64,000 nt of DNA. Source: Pseudothioclava sp033100795. GTDB lineage: Bacteria; Pseudomonadota; Alphaproteobacteria; Rhodobacterales; Rhodobacteraceae. The stretch lies in assembly GCF_033100795.1 (NCBI RefSeq), contig NZ_JAWLVI010000001.1, forward strand, positions 310,001-374,000. The letters run 5' to 3'. A program made the translations under genes and the position numbers. Below the pieces are notes generated by a model. It did no database searches, was not told the origin of the DNA, and saw only the letters and a list, made by a program, of their open reading frames with translations. The number at the start of each line of letters is the position of its first letter. The stretch's first letter is position 1. Below, piece after piece: positions 34,315 to 43,727 of the stretch.

Positions 34315-37170
34315 ATGGCTGAGCAGAAATTCATCGAAGTGCGCGGCGCGCGCGAACACAACCTGAAGAACGTGGATCTGGATATTCCGCGCGATCAGTT
34401 CGTGGTGATTACCGGGCTTTCGGGGTCCGGCAAATCCTCGCTTGCGTTCGATACGATCTATGCCGAGGGCCAGCGGCGTTACGTCGAAAGCCTGTCCGCC
34501 TATGCGCGCCAGTTTCTGGACCAGATGGGCAAGCCTGATGTCGATCACATCTCGGGGCTTTCGCCTGCGATTTCCATTGAGCAGAAGACGACCTCGAAGA
34601 ACCCGCGCTCGACCGTCGGCACGGTGACCGAGATTTACGACTACATGCGCCTTCTGTTTGCGCGCGCGGGCACGCCCTATAGCCCGGCGACCGGCCAGCC
34701 GATCGAGGCGCAGCAGGTGCAGGATATGGTCGACCGCGTGATGACAATGGAGGAGGGGACGCGCGGCTACCTTCTGGCGCCCATCGTGCGCGACCGCAAA
34801 GGCGAATACAAAAAAGAATTCATGGAGTTGCGCAAGCAGGGTTTCCAGCGCGTCAAGGTGACTGGCGCGTTCTACGAGCTTGAGGAGCCGCCGGTTCTGG
34901 ACAAAAAATTCCGCCACAATATCGACGTGGTGGTGGACCGCGTTGTCGTGCGCGAGGGGATGGAGACGCGCCTTGCCGATAGTTTCCGCACCGCGCTCGA
35001 CCTAGCCGACGGGATCGCGATTTTCGAAACCGCGCCCTCCGAGGGCGATCCCGAGCGGATCACATTCTCCGAGAATTTCGCCTGCCCGGTGTCGGGCTTT
35101 ACCATTCCCGAGATCGAGCCGCGGCTGTTTTCGTTCAACGCGCCCTTTGGCGCCTGTCCGGTGTGCGACGGGCTGGGGCATGAGCTGTTCTTTGACGAAC
35201 GGCTGGTTGTGCCGGATGTGACGCTTTCGCTGGCAACAGGGGCGATTGGTCCGTGGGCGCGCTCGAAATCTCCCTATATCACCCAGACGATCGAGGCACT
35301 GGCCGCGCATTACGGCTTCAACCGCAAGACGGCGTGGAAGGATCTTCCGCGCGCGGTGCAAGAGCTGTTCCTCTTTGGCTCGGGCGACGACGAGATCAAG
35401 TTCCGCTTCGACGAAGGCGGGCGGGTCTACGAGGTCGCGCGCAGTTTTGAGGGCGTGATCCCGAATATGGAGCGGCGCTACCGTGAGACCGACAGCGCAT
35501 GGTCGCGCGAAGAGATGGAGCGCTATCAGAACAACCGCCCCTGCGGCGCCTGCTCGGGGTATCGCCTGAAGCCCGAGGCTTTGGCGGTAAAGATCGCTGG
35601 CCTGCATGTGGGGCAGGTCGTCGAGATGTCGATCAAAGAGGCCTATGCCTGGGTCGCGGATGCGCCCGCCTCGCTGAGCAAGCAAAAGAACGAAATCGCC
35701 CACGCGATCTTGAAAGAAATCCGCGAACGCCTTGGATTCCTTGTGAATGTCGGGCTTGATTACCTGACACTCAGCCGCGCGGCAGGCACGCTTTCGGGCG
35801 GCGAGAGCCAGCGTATCCGGCTGGCCAGCCAGATCGGGTCGGGGCTGACGGGCGTGCTGTATGTGCTTGATGAACCTTCAATCGGCCTCCATCAACGCGA
35901 CAATGACAGGCTGCTGCAAACGCTGAAAAACCTGCGCGATCAGGGCAATACCGTGATCGTGGTCGAGCATGATGAAGACGCGATCCGCCACGCGGATTAT
36001 GTGTTCGACATCGGGCCGGGCGCCGGCGTTCACGGCGGGCAGATCGTGGCGCGCGGTACTCCGGCCGAGATTTGCGCCGATCCGGCGAGCCTCACGGGGC
36101 AATATCTGTCCGGCGCGCGCGAGATTGCCGTGCCGCCGCTTCGGCGCGAGGGCAACGGCAAGGAGATCAAGGTCGAGGGCGCGTCGGGCAACAACCTGAA
36201 AAACGTGACCGCACATTTCCCGCTTGGCAAGTTTGTCTGCGTGACGGGTGTGTCGGGTGGGGGCAAATCGACGCTGACCATCGAGACTCTGTTCAAGACC
36301 GCCTCGATGCGCCTGAACGGGGCGCGCCAGACGCCAGCGCCTTGCGAGACGATCCGCGGGCTTGAGCATCTGGACAAGGTGATTGACATCGACCAGCGCC
36401 CGATCGGGCGCACGCCGCGCTCGAACCCTGCCACCTATACCGGTGCCTTCACGCCGATCCGAGACTGGTTTGCGGGCCTCCCCGAGGCGCAGGCGCGCGG
36501 CTATAAGCCCGGGCGGTTCTCGTTCAACGTGAAGGGCGGGCGGTGCGAGGCGTGCCAGGGCGACGGTGTCATCAAGATCGAGATGCACTTCCTGCCCGAC
36601 GTCTATGTCACCTGCGAAACCTGCAAGGGGCACCGCTATAACCGCGAGACGCTGGAGATCAAATTCAAGGGCAAGTCTATCGCGGATGTTCTGGATATGA
36701 CGGTCGAGGATGCGCAGGGGTTCTTCAAGGCCGTGCCCTCGATCCGCGAAAAGATGGATGCGCTTGTCGAGGTCGGGCTTGGCTATATCAAGGTGGGTCA
36801 GCAGGCGACGACCCTCTCGGGCGGCGAGGCGCAGCGGGTTAAGCTGTCGAAAGAGCTGTCGCGCCGTGCGACGGGCCGGACGCTTTATATCCTTGATGAG
36901 CCGACCACGGGGCTGCACTTCGAAGACGTGCGCAAGTTGTTGGAAGTGCTGCATTCCTTGGTCGAGCAGGGCAATACCGTTGTGGTGATCGAGCATAATC
37001 TCGATGTCATCAAAACTGCCGACTGGATCATCGACATCGGTCCCGAAGGCGGTGATGGCGGCGGTGAGATTGTCGCCTGCGGCACACCCGAAGAGGTTGC
37101 GAAAAACCCGCGCAGCCACACGGGCCGCTATCTGGCGCCGATGCTTGGGATTAAACTCGCGGCAGAGTAA
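34315..37170 (+). CDS. uvrA: excinuclease ABC subunit A
   Basis: DNA damage recognition ATPase of nucleotide excision repair. 951 residues. Two ABC modules with Walker A ITGLSGSGKSSLAFDT and VTGVSGGGKSTLTIET, ABC signatures TLSGGESQRIRLASQ and TLSGGEAQRVKLSKE, and zinc modules (CPVCDGLGHE with CGACSGYR, and CEACQGDG with CETCKGHRYN). Length is normal. Preceded by a LexA box. Its stop codon abuts the stop of the convergent small gene. Confidence 0.98.
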   Translation: MAEQKFIEVRGAREHNLKNVDLDIPRDQFVVITGLSGSGKSSLAFDTIYAEGQRRYVESLSAYARQFLDQMGKPDVDHISGLSPAISIEQKTTSKNPRSTVGTVTEIYDYMRLLFARAGTPYSPATGQPIEAQQVQDMVDRVMTMEEGTRGYLLAPIVRDRKGEYKKEFMELRKQGFQRVKVTGAFYELEEPPVLDKKFRHNIDVVVDRVVVREGMETRLADSFRTALDLADGIAIFETAPSEGDPERITFSENFACPVSGFTIPEIEPRLFSFNAPFGACPVCDGLGHELFFDERLVVPDVTLSLATGAIGPWARSKSPYITQTIEALAAHYGFNRKTAWKDLPRAVQELFLFGSGDDEIKFRFDEGGRVYEVARSFEGVIPNMERRYRETDSAWSREEMERYQNNRPCGACSGYRLKPEALAVKIAGLHVGQVVEMSIKEAYAWVADAPASLSKQKNEIAHAILKEIRERLGFLVNVGLDYLTLSRAAGTLSGGESQRIRLASQIGSGLTGVLYVLDEPSIGLHQRDNDRLLQTLKNLRDQGNTVIVVEHDEDAIRHADYVFDIGPGAGVHGGQIVARGTPAEICADPASLTGQYLSGAREIAVPPLRREGNGKEIKVEGASGNNLKNVTAHFPLGKFVCVTGVSGGGKSTLTIETLFKTASMRLNGARQTPAPCETIRGLEHLDKVIDIDQRPIGRTPRSNPATYTGAFTPIRDWFAGLPEAQARGYKPGRFSFNVKGGRCEACQGDGVIKIEMHFLPDVYVTCETCKGHRYNRETLEIKFKGKSIADVLDMTVEDAQGFFKAVPSIREKMDALVEVGLGYIKVGQQATTLSGGEAQRVKLSKELSRRATGRTLYILDEPTTGLHFEDVRKLLEVLHSLVEQGNTVVVIEHNLDVIKTADWIIDIGPEGGDGGGEIVACGTPEEVAKNPRSHTGRYLAPMLGIKLAAE

Positions 37171-37500
37171 TCAGCGGGCAAAGTGACGCTTCACCACCTC
37201 GATCACGGTTTTCGAGGTGGGATCGACTTTGTAGATGACCCCTTCGACGATGTAATAGCGCCAATGACCGTCCACGGGCGGCAGGTCATAGCGGTTCAGA
37301 TCCATCAACATCGAGTGGTCATAGATCGGGAAATCATCGCCCACCGCGAAGCGCGGCCCAAGCGCACGCTGCGGCACCCAACGCTTCACGCCATTCTCCT
37401 GCACAACGCAGAACGTGTCGCCCGTGGAGAGCGTCTTGCATTCGGGCTCTTGCGCGGCAAGGGGCAGGGGGAGGCATAACAGGATCACTAACCGACGCAT
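37171..37500 (-). CDS. small exported protein of unknown function
   Basis: 109 residues beginning with a signal peptide (MRRLVILLCLPLPLAAQEPE), followed by a beta-rich region with GDTFCVVQENGVKRWVPQRA and GHWRYYIVEGVIYKVDP. Two Cys (in ECKT and FCVV) could form a disulfide. The RWVPQ and YYIVEGVIYKVDP parts recall RcnB-like periplasmic proteins, but the match is weak. Predicted periplasmic, role unknown. Convergent with uvrA with no gap. Confidence 0.72.
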   Translation of the reverse strand: MRRLVILLCLPLPLAAQEPECKTLSTGDTFCVVQENGVKRWVPQRALGPRFAVGDDFPIYDHSMLMDLNRYDLPPVDGHWRYYIVEGVIYKVDPTSKTVIEVVKRHFAR

Positions 37501-37551
37501 GGGGCGCAGGTTAGCGGCGCGACGGGTAAAGGGAAACCCGCCAGCGCGAGG

Positions 37552-37755
37552 TTATTTCTTCATCGGGCAGGTGCTTTTGCCCAAAAGGGAGTAAAGCGGG
37601 CAGCTACCCAGAAGGCCGGTCGCCAGTGGGACGATCCCGATCAGGTAAAGCCAGCGCATCGACGCCTCGGTATTCAGAAAAAATCCCGCGATCAGCGCGA
37701 GTCCGACGATGATGCGCAGGATTTTATCAAGCCCGCCAACATTGGTTTTGAACAT
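37552..37755 (-). CDS. DUF2892 (YgaP-type) small membrane protein
   Basis: 67 residues. N-terminal amphipathic MFKTNVGGLDKILRIIVG runs into the first membrane segment; a second follows (YLIGIVPLATGLLGSCPLY), then SLLGKSTCPMK. The CPLYSLLG...C pattern is the DUF2892 signature, with two Cys near the second helix. Such proteins are often linked to rhodanese domains; one lies 3.5 kb away but not adjacent. ATG at 37755 has GGAG seven bases before; a GTG at 37761 is too close to it. Confidence 0.85.
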   Translation of the reverse strand: MFKTNVGGLDKILRIIVGLALIAGFFLNTEASMRWLYLIGIVPLATGLLGSCPLYSLLGKSTCPMKK

Positions 37756-37859
37756 GGTCACTCTCCATCATGCGCCAAGGCGGAATACCCTCATAGCGCG
37801 TGTTAACCATGCGCCTTTGCGCGCAGACTGGCAAGCGCTGGTGCGTTCAAATCCTGATG

Positions 37860-37889
37860 AAAAGATGGTGCCGGGAAAGGCCCGGCACC
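37860..37889 (-). terminator. terminator of the valine-degradation operon (after mmsB)
   Basis: GGTGCCGGG (37867-37875) pairs with CCCGGCACC (37881-37889). The minus strand continues ATCTTTTCATC, a moderate T tract, eight bases after the mmsB stop. Confidence 0.7.
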
Positions 37890-37896
37890 TTCGCTA

Positions 37897-38769
37897 TTAG
37901 CCGCGACCGCGTTTCTCGAAGCGCGGCAGCATGGCCGAGAAGTCCATGCCCTTTCCGTCTTCGGTTTCAACGAATTGCGTGTAAAGCGCGGCGGCCAGTT
38001 GCCCCATCGGGGTATCGGCGTCCGCCGATTCCGCCGCTTGCTGCGACAGGCGCAGGTCTTTCAGCATCAGCTCCGCCGCGAAACCCGGTTTGTAGCCGTT
38101 ATCCGCAGGCGATTGCGGCCCGACACCCGGGGCGGGGCAATAGGCGTTCATCGTCCAGCTATAGCCCGACGAGGTCGAGACAACGTCGAACATCTTTTGC
38201 CGGTCGAGGCCCAGCTTGTCGGCAAGCGCGAAGGCTTCGCAGGTGGCGATCATGGTGACGCCGAGGATCATGTTATTGCAAATCTTGGCGGCCTGTCCGG
38301 CGCCTGCCTCGCCGCAATGCACGGCCTTCTGGCCCATGATGTCAAACAGGGGTTTGACGGTCTCGAAAGCGTCTGCCGAGCCGCCGACCATAAAGGTCAG
38401 CGTGCCGTTGGTTGCGCCGCCTACGCCGCCCGAAACCGGACCGTCAAGTGCGCCAAGACCGGCGGCGGTTGCCTGTTTCGCGACCGCGCGCGCGCTGTCC
38501 ACATCGACGGTCGAGCAATCGCACAGCACCGCCGTCTTGGTCATCGCCGGGATCACCTCGGCTGCGACCGAGCGCAGGATCGCGCCATTGGGCAGCATGG
38601 TGATAACCACATCCGCGCCGGTGGCCGCCTCTGCCGCCGTGGCGGCTTTGGTGACGCCTGCGGGCATCGGTGCCGCAAGGTCAAAGCCCGTGACCTCATG
38701 GCCAGCGTTCACAAGGTTCGAGGCCATCGGCCCGCCCATGTTTCCAAGTCCGATAAAACCGATTTTCAT
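37897..38769 (-). CDS. mmsB: 3-hydroxyisobutyrate dehydrogenase
   Basis: NAD-dependent oxidation of 3-hydroxyisobutyrate to methylmalonate semialdehyde in valine breakdown. 290 residues: KIGFIGLGNMGGPMASNL (Rossmann and family signature), DGPVSGGVGGATNGTL substrate loop, and the catalytic Lys in GQAAKICNNMILG. ATG at 38769 follows GGAGGAAA. Last gene of the mmsA-acd-hydrolase-mmsB operon. Confidence 0.95.
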   Translation of the reverse strand: MKIGFIGLGNMGGPMASNLVNAGHEVTGFDLAAPMPAGVTKAATAAEAATGADVVITMLPNGAILRSVAAEVIPAMTKTAVLCDCSTVDVDSARAVAKQATAAGLGALDGPVSGGVGGATNGTLTFMVGGSADAFETVKPLFDIMGQKAVHCGEAGAGQAAKICNNMILGVTMIATCEAFALADKLGLDRQKMFDVVSTSSGYSWTMNAYCPAPGVGPQSPADNGYKPGFAAELMLKDLRLSQQAAESADADTPMGQLAAALYTQFVETEDGKGMDFSAMLPRFEKRGRG

Positions 38770-38800
38770 GATTTCCTCCCAGTGTCTTACAGTGCGTTCT

Positions 38801-39835
38801 TCACGCGAATTCGATGCGGGCATCAGCGCCCAGAGGGGCCAGCATTACGGCGACATCCGCTTCGGGCAGGCTGTTCAAAGTATGCTTCCACTGCGGGTTG
38901 CGGTCCTTGTCGATGATCTGCGCGCGCACACCCTCGACGAAATCGCCCTGTTCGCAGGCGCGCCAGGTAAAGCGGAACTCGTTTTCCAATGCGCCGCGGA
39001 TCGTGTTATCGGCGCGCGTCATCCGCACAAGGCGCAGCGTCGCTTCCATCGACAGGGGCGAGTTGCGCCCGATGGCCTTCAGCGCATCTTGGGCGAAATG
39101 GCTGCCCGATGCCTCAAGCGTAGCCTTGATCGTGTGGATGTCCGCGCCGCCAAAGCCGGTTTCGATTTCAGGGCGCAGATCGGCCAGACGGCCAGCCTCG
39201 GGTGGGGGGGCGCCGTGGGGCAGGGTGGCAATATCGCCGGTCTCGACAAGCGAGGCTTTCACGGAGCCCCAGTCAGCCTCGGGGATGAAACGGTCGGCAA
39301 ATCCCGCGTAGATTGCGTCGGTTGCGTTGATCCGCGCGCCGGTCACGCCCAGATATTCGCCCACGCGCCCCGGAGCGCGCGCGAGGATCAGAGTGCCGCC
39401 CACGTCGGGGATCAGGCCAATGCCGCTTTCGGGCATGGCAACCTGTGTGCTTTCGCCCACCACGCGGTGCGAGGCATGACCGCCCACGCCGACGCCGCCG
39501 CCCATCACAAAGCCCTGCATGAAGGCGACGATGGGCTTGGGGTATTCGGCGATTTTCGCGTTCATCCGGTATTCGTCGGCCCAGAATTCGCGCCCGGGCC
39601 GCATGTCACCCTCAAGGGCCGCGCGGTAGACGGCGGCAATGTCGCCGCCCGCGCAGAAGGCACGATCCCCGACCGCGTCGATCACGACCAGCGATACCTC
39701 GGGGTCATCGCGCCAGGCATCCAGCGCGTGTTCAATCTCCATCGCCATCGGGTGACTGAGCGCGTTCAGCGCCGATGGGCGGTTAAAGGTCAGGCGCCCC
39801 GCGCGCCCCTCTTTGCGGGCGATCATCTCATCCAT
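38801..39835 (-). CDS. 3-hydroxyisobutyryl-CoA hydrolase (crotonase fold)
   Basis: Removes CoA from 3-hydroxyisobutyryl-CoA in valine degradation. 344 residues, longer than enoyl-CoA hydratases and typical of the HIBCH group: RPSALNALSHPMAMEIEHAL, oxyanion region FCAGGDIAAVYRAAL, FVMGGGVGVGGHASHRVV, and catalytic Glu in MPESGIGLIPDVGGTLIL. Context between an acyl-CoA dehydrogenase and mmsB supports HIBCH over enoyl-CoA hydratase. The start overlaps the stop of the preceding gene by one base. Confidence 0.9.
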   Translation of the reverse strand: MDEMIARKEGRAGRLTFNRPSALNALSHPMAMEIEHALDAWRDDPEVSLVVIDAVGDRAFCAGGDIAAVYRAALEGDMRPGREFWADEYRMNAKIAEYPKPIVAFMQGFVMGGGVGVGGHASHRVVGESTQVAMPESGIGLIPDVGGTLILARAPGRVGEYLGVTGARINATDAIYAGFADRFIPEADWGSVKASLVETGDIATLPHGAPPPEAGRLADLRPEIETGFGGADIHTIKATLEASGSHFAQDALKAIGRNSPLSMEATLRLVRMTRADNTIRGALENEFRFTWRACEQGDFVEGVRAQIIDKDRNPQWKHTLNSLPEADVAVMLAPLGADARIEFA

Positions 39836-40980
39836 CAGCCGCGCTCCGCCAGAAGGGTGCGGCTGACGATCAACCGCATGATTTCATTGGTGCCTTCAAG
39901 GATCTGGTGCACGCGCAGGTCGCGCACGATTTTCTCGATCCCGTAGTCTGCGAGGTATCCATAGCCACCGTGGAGTTGCAGGCATTCGTTGGCTACCTCG
40001 AAGGCGGCGTCGGTCACGAAAAGCTTGGCCATCGCACAGAACTTGGTGGCGTCGGGCGTGCCATCGTCCAGCTTGCTGGCGGCTTGACGCAGGAAGGTGC
40101 GCGCGGCTTGCAGCTTGGTTTCCATCTCGGCCAGACGGAATTGCAGCGCCTGGAACTGGTCGATCGAGCGGCCAAACGCCTTGCGCTCGCCCATATACAC
40201 AAGCGTCTGGTTCAGCGCCTGTTGCGCACCCCCAAGGGCCGAGGCCGCGATATTCAACCGCCCGCCATCAAGCCCCGCCATCGCATAGGTAAAGCCTTTG
40301 GCCTCTTGCCCGATCAGGTTTTCGGACGGGATTTCGCAATCATCGAACTGCACCTGTGCGGTCGGTTGCGCCTTCCAGCCCATCTTTTTCTCAAGCGCGC
40401 CAAACGACAGGCCCGCCGTGCCGTCCTCGATCACCATAGTCGAGATGCCCTTGGGACCATCCTCGCCGGTGCGCACCATTGTCAGGTAGCAATCCGAGTA
40501 GGACCCGCCCGAGATGAACGCCTTGGTGCCGTTCAGCTTCCAGCCGGCGTCGGTTTTCTCGGCGCGGGTGCGCAGCGCTGCGGCGTCAGAACCAGACCCC
40601 GGTTCGGTCAGGCAGTAGGAAAAGACCTTCTCCATCGAACACAGGTCGGGCAACCAGCGGGCTTTGTCGGCGTCGGTGCCGAATTTGTCGATCATACCGC
40701 CGCACATATTGTGGATCGAGAGGAACGAGCCGACGGCAGGGCAGGCCATCGCCAGCGCCTCGAACACGAGCGTCGCATCAAGGCGCGAAAGCCCCGATCC
40801 GCCGAAATCCTCGGACACATAAACCCCGCCAAGCCCGAGCGCGGCGACCTTGGCCCACAGCTCGCGCGGGATCGTGCCCGCCTCCTCCCATTCAAGCGCA
40901 TGGGGCGCGATTTCATCCTGCCCGAAGGCATAGGCCATATCGAAAATAGCCTGCTGTTCTTCGCTGAGATTGAAATCCAT
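39835..40980 (-). CDS. acyl-CoA dehydrogenase, probable isobutyryl-CoA dehydrogenase
   Basis: 381 residues of the FAD acyl-CoA dehydrogenase family: FSYCLTEPGSGSDAAAL, ALDGGRLNIAASALGGAQ-like LDGGRLNIAASALGGAQQ, HGGYGYLADYGIEKIVRDLR, and catalytic Glu in HQILEGTNEIMRLI. Its place between mmsA and the hydroxyisobutyryl-CoA hydrolase suggests isobutyryl-CoA as substrate; short-chain or methyl-branched alternatives are possible. ATG at 40980 has GGGGAGGA upstream. Confidence 0.9.
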   Translation of the reverse strand: MDFNLSEEQQAIFDMAYAFGQDEIAPHALEWEEAGTIPRELWAKVAALGLGGVYVSEDFGGSGLSRLDATLVFEALAMACPAVGSFLSIHNMCGGMIDKFGTDADKARWLPDLCSMEKVFSYCLTEPGSGSDAAALRTRAEKTDAGWKLNGTKAFISGGSYSDCYLTMVRTGEDGPKGISTMVIEDGTAGLSFGALEKKMGWKAQPTAQVQFDDCEIPSENLIGQEAKGFTYAMAGLDGGRLNIAASALGGAQQALNQTLVYMGERKAFGRSIDQFQALQFRLAEMETKLQAARTFLRQAASKLDDGTPDATKFCAMAKLFVTDAAFEVANECLQLHGGYGYLADYGIEKIVRDLRVHQILEGTNEIMRLIVSRTLLAERG

Positions 40981-41114
40981 CGGTATCCTCCCCGGCCCAA
41001 GTAAATTGAACGAATGTTTAATTGAGGATTCTTGCAAGAGTTTTGCAAGATCCCGGGGAGGCATTCGGTGCGCCAGAAATCGGGCCAGAAATCTGTCGCG
41101 GCCTTTTATAGAAT

Positions 41115-41140
41115 ACGGGCCGCCCTTTCAGGCGGCCCGT
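41115..41140 (-). terminator. hairpin after mmsA
   Basis: ACGGGCCGCC (41115-41124) pairs with GGCGGCCCGT (41131-41140) ten bases after the mmsA stop. The minus strand continues ATTCTATAAAA with no long T run, so it may lower, not end, transcription into the three genes downstream. Confidence 0.55.
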
Positions 41141-41149
41141 CGCTTTGCA

Positions 41150-42649
41150 TCAGTCGAGCGCTTTGAAGTTCAGCGCGGCACCGTCCTTGATGCCCGAGAA
41201 CCAGCGCGCGGTGACGGTTTTCGTCTTGGTGTAGAAGCGGAATGCGTCGGGGCCATACTGGTTCAGGTCGCCGAACGCCGACTTCTTCCAGCCGCCGAAG
41301 GTGTAGTAGCTCAGCGGCACCGGGATCGGGAAGTTGATGCCGACCATGCCCACGTTCACACGGCTTGCGAAGTCGCGCGCGGTGTCGCCATCGGCGGTGA
41401 AGATCGCCGTGCCGTTGCCGTAGGGGTTGTCGATGACAAGGTTGAGCGCTTCTTCGTAGCTGCCTGCGCGGACGGTCGAGAGCACCGGACCGAAGATCTC
41501 TTCCTTGTAGATGTCCATCTCGGGGGTGACGTCGTCAAACAGCGTCGGGCCGACATAATAGCCGTTCTCGTAGCCCTGGATCGAGAGGTCGCGCCCGTCG
41601 ATCACCAGTTTCGCGCCCTGATCGGCACCCGAGGTGATAAGCCCCTTGATGCGGTTCATTGCAGCCTCGGTGATGACCGGCCCGAAGTCCACGTCGTCGC
41701 CGCCGGTGTAGGGGCCAACCTTGAGCGCTTCGATCTTCGGGATCAGCTTTTCGATCAGGCGGTCAGCGGTTTCCTTGCCGACCGGCACTGCGACCGAGAT
41801 CGCCATGCAGCGTTCGCCAGCCGCGCCAAAGCCTGCACCCACCAGCGCGTCAGCGGCCTTATCAAGGTCTGCGTCGGGCATGATGATCATGTGGTTCTTG
41901 GCGCCGCCGAAGCACTGGGCGCGCTTGCCGTTATTGGCGGCGCGGCCATAGATGTATTGTGCGATCGGGGTCGAACCCACGAAGCCAACGGCTTGAACGG
42001 TCTCGTTGTCGAGGATCGCGTCCACAACCTCTTTGTCGCCGTTGACGACTTGCAGCACGCCATCGGGCAGGCCCGCTTCTTGCGCGAGTTCGGCCAGACG
42101 CATCGAGGTCGAGGGGCAGCGCTCGGACGGTTTCAGGATCATCGCGTTACCAGCCGTCAGCGCCGGACCCATTTTCCACAGCGGGATCATGGCGGGGAAG
42201 TTGAACGGCGTGATGCCGGCCACAACGCCAAGCGGCTGACGCATGGAATAGAGGTCGATCCCCGGACCAGCGCTGTCAGTGTATTCGCCCTTGAGCATCG
42301 CCGGCCCGCCCATGCAGACCTCGATCACCTCAAGGCCACGCTGCACATCGCCGCGCCCGTCGGGCAGGGTCTTGCCATGCTCGCGCGAGACCAGCTCGGC
42401 CAACTCGTCCATGTGCTGGTTGATCAGGTCGCCGAACTTCATCATGACGCGCGCGCGGCGCTGCGGGTTGGTGGCGCCCCAGACGAGTTGCGCCTTCGCG
42501 GCGGCTGCGACGGCGGCGTTCAGCTCTTCAACTGTCGCCAGCGCGACACGCGCCTGAATTTCGCCGGTGGCGGGGTTGTAAACGTCGGAAAAGCGGCCCG
42601 AAGTGCCCGCGACCATTTTCCCGTTAATCCAGTGACCGATCTCTTGCAT
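41150..42649 (-). CDS. mmsA: CoA-acylating methylmalonate-semialdehyde dehydrogenase
   Basis: Converts methylmalonate semialdehyde to propionyl-CoA in valine and thymine breakdown. 499 residues of the aldehyde dehydrogenase fold: GITPFNFPAMIPLWKMGPAL, GSTPIAQYIYGRAA, and the nucleophilic Cys in FGAAGERCMAISVAVPV (about 285). The Arg before the Cys (GERC) is typical of MmsA. ATG at 42649 follows GGGAGGATC. First gene of the operon, divergent from the LysR regulator. Confidence 0.96.
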   Translation of the reverse strand: MQEIGHWINGKMVAGTSGRFSDVYNPATGEIQARVALATVEELNAAVAAAAKAQLVWGATNPQRRARVMMKFGDLINQHMDELAELVSREHGKTLPDGRGDVQRGLEVIEVCMGGPAMLKGEYTDSAGPGIDLYSMRQPLGVVAGITPFNFPAMIPLWKMGPALTAGNAMILKPSERCPSTSMRLAELAQEAGLPDGVLQVVNGDKEVVDAILDNETVQAVGFVGSTPIAQYIYGRAANNGKRAQCFGGAKNHMIIMPDADLDKAADALVGAGFGAAGERCMAISVAVPVGKETADRLIEKLIPKIEALKVGPYTGGDDVDFGPVITEAAMNRIKGLITSGADQGAKLVIDGRDLSIQGYENGYYVGPTLFDDVTPEMDIYKEEIFGPVLSTVRAGSYEEALNLVIDNPYGNGTAIFTADGDTARDFASRVNVGMVGINFPIPVPLSYYTFGGWKKSAFGDLNQYGPDAFRFYTKTKTVTARWFSGIKDGAALNFKALD

Positions 42650-42717
42650 GTGATCCTCCCAAAATTGGTATGGGCGCAGTTTAGGCTTGCGAAAATGCCC
42701 CGAAAAGAAGAAATCTG

Positions 42718-42743
42718 GCAAAAGTGTTTTGCAATTATGCAAA
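42718..42743. promoter_or_regulatory. overlapping palindromes between mmsA and the LysR gene
   Basis: GCAAAA-GTG-TTTTGC (42718-42732) and TTTGCA-ATTA-TGCAAA (42728-42743) are two perfect inverted repeats sharing TTTGC. They lie 14-39 bases before the LysR start and 69-94 bases before mmsA. The second has the T-N11-A form of LysR-family sites. Probably the regulator's own operator. Confidence 0.6.
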
Positions 42744-42756
42744 GGATGGTTCGGCT

Positions 42757-43659
42757 ATGGATTGGGATGATTTGCGCGTGTTTCTTGCCGTTGCGCGGGC
42801 GGAAAGCCTGTCGGGCGCGGGGCGGGGGCTGAAATGCGATGCGGCGACGGTTGGGCGGCGGATCGCGCGGCTGGAAGAGGCGGTCGCGGCGCAGCTTTTC
42901 GTGAAATCGCCGCAGGGTTACGCGCTGACCGATGCGGGCATCCGCCTGATGCCCCATGCCGAACGCGCCGAGCAGGCCTTTGCGGGCGCCTCCGAAGAGC
43001 TGTCGGGCACGGCGGGGCAGTTGACCGGATCGCTGCGGATCGGGGCACCGGACGGGTGCGCGAACTATCTTTTGCCGCAGGTCTGCAAGACAATTTCGGA
43101 TGCAAATCCGGGCCTTGAGATCCAGCTCGTCGCCCTGCCGCGCGTGTTCAACCTGTCCAAACGCGAGGCCGATATGGCGATTGCGGTGTCCCCGCCCTCG
43201 GCCGGGCGGCTGACGGTGCAACGCCTGACCGACTATCGGCTGCATCTGGCGGCGCATCGCGACTATCTGGCGAACAGCCCGCCGATAACCTCGCTCACGG
43301 AGCTCAAGGGTCACAGGATGATCGGCTATATCCCCGACATGATTTTCGACAAGGAACTGGACTATTTTGCGCAGACCGGATGCGAGACGGTCGCGCTCGG
43401 GTCGAACTCGGTTTCGGTGCAGATGCAGATGGTGCGCGCGGGCGCGGGGCTGGCGATCGTGCATGATTTCGCCATCCCGTTTACGCCCGGTGTGGTGCGG
43501 GTTCTGCCACAGGCGTTGTCTCTGAAGCGGTCGTTCTGGCTGATCCGTCATGCGGATGACCGGCGTTCAGAGCGGCTTAACCGGCTGGCCGAAGTGCTGG
43601 GGCAAGGAATGCGGGCCGAGGTCGCGCGGCTGGAAAATCTTGCACGCGAGGCCGCTTGA
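42757..43659 (+). CDS. LysR-family transcriptional regulator
   Basis: 300 residues. N-terminal winged helix-turn-helix (DWDDLRVFLAVARAESLSGA, CDAATVGRRIARLEEAVAAQ) and a type 2 periplasmic-binding effector domain from about 90. Divergent from mmsA with overlapping palindromes between them, so it probably regulates valine degradation and itself. The helix sequence DAATVGRRI in place of SQPAVSRQI is the subgroup seen beside mmsA in Rhodobacterales. Effector unknown. Confidence 0.9.
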   Translation: MDWDDLRVFLAVARAESLSGAGRGLKCDAATVGRRIARLEEAVAAQLFVKSPQGYALTDAGIRLMPHAERAEQAFAGASEELSGTAGQLTGSLRIGAPDGCANYLLPQVCKTISDANPGLEIQLVALPRVFNLSKREADMAIAVSPPSAGRLTVQRLTDYRLHLAAHRDYLANSPPITSLTELKGHRMIGYIPDMIFDKELDYFAQTGCETVALGSNSVSVQMQMVRAGAGLAIVHDFAIPFTPGVVRVLPQALSLKRSFWLIRHADDRRSERLNRLAEVLGQGMRAEVARLENLAREAA

Positions 43660-43727
43660 CAGATTATCGCGCCTCGTGGGACGCTTGCACTCAGGGAGCG
43701 TTCACACGAAGCAATTGGGAGGTTGCG

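Noticed and set aside
40970..42832. 620-residue open frame on the plus strand opposite mmsA
   Set aside because: Antisense shadow; mmsA has a clear start, ribosome site and active site.
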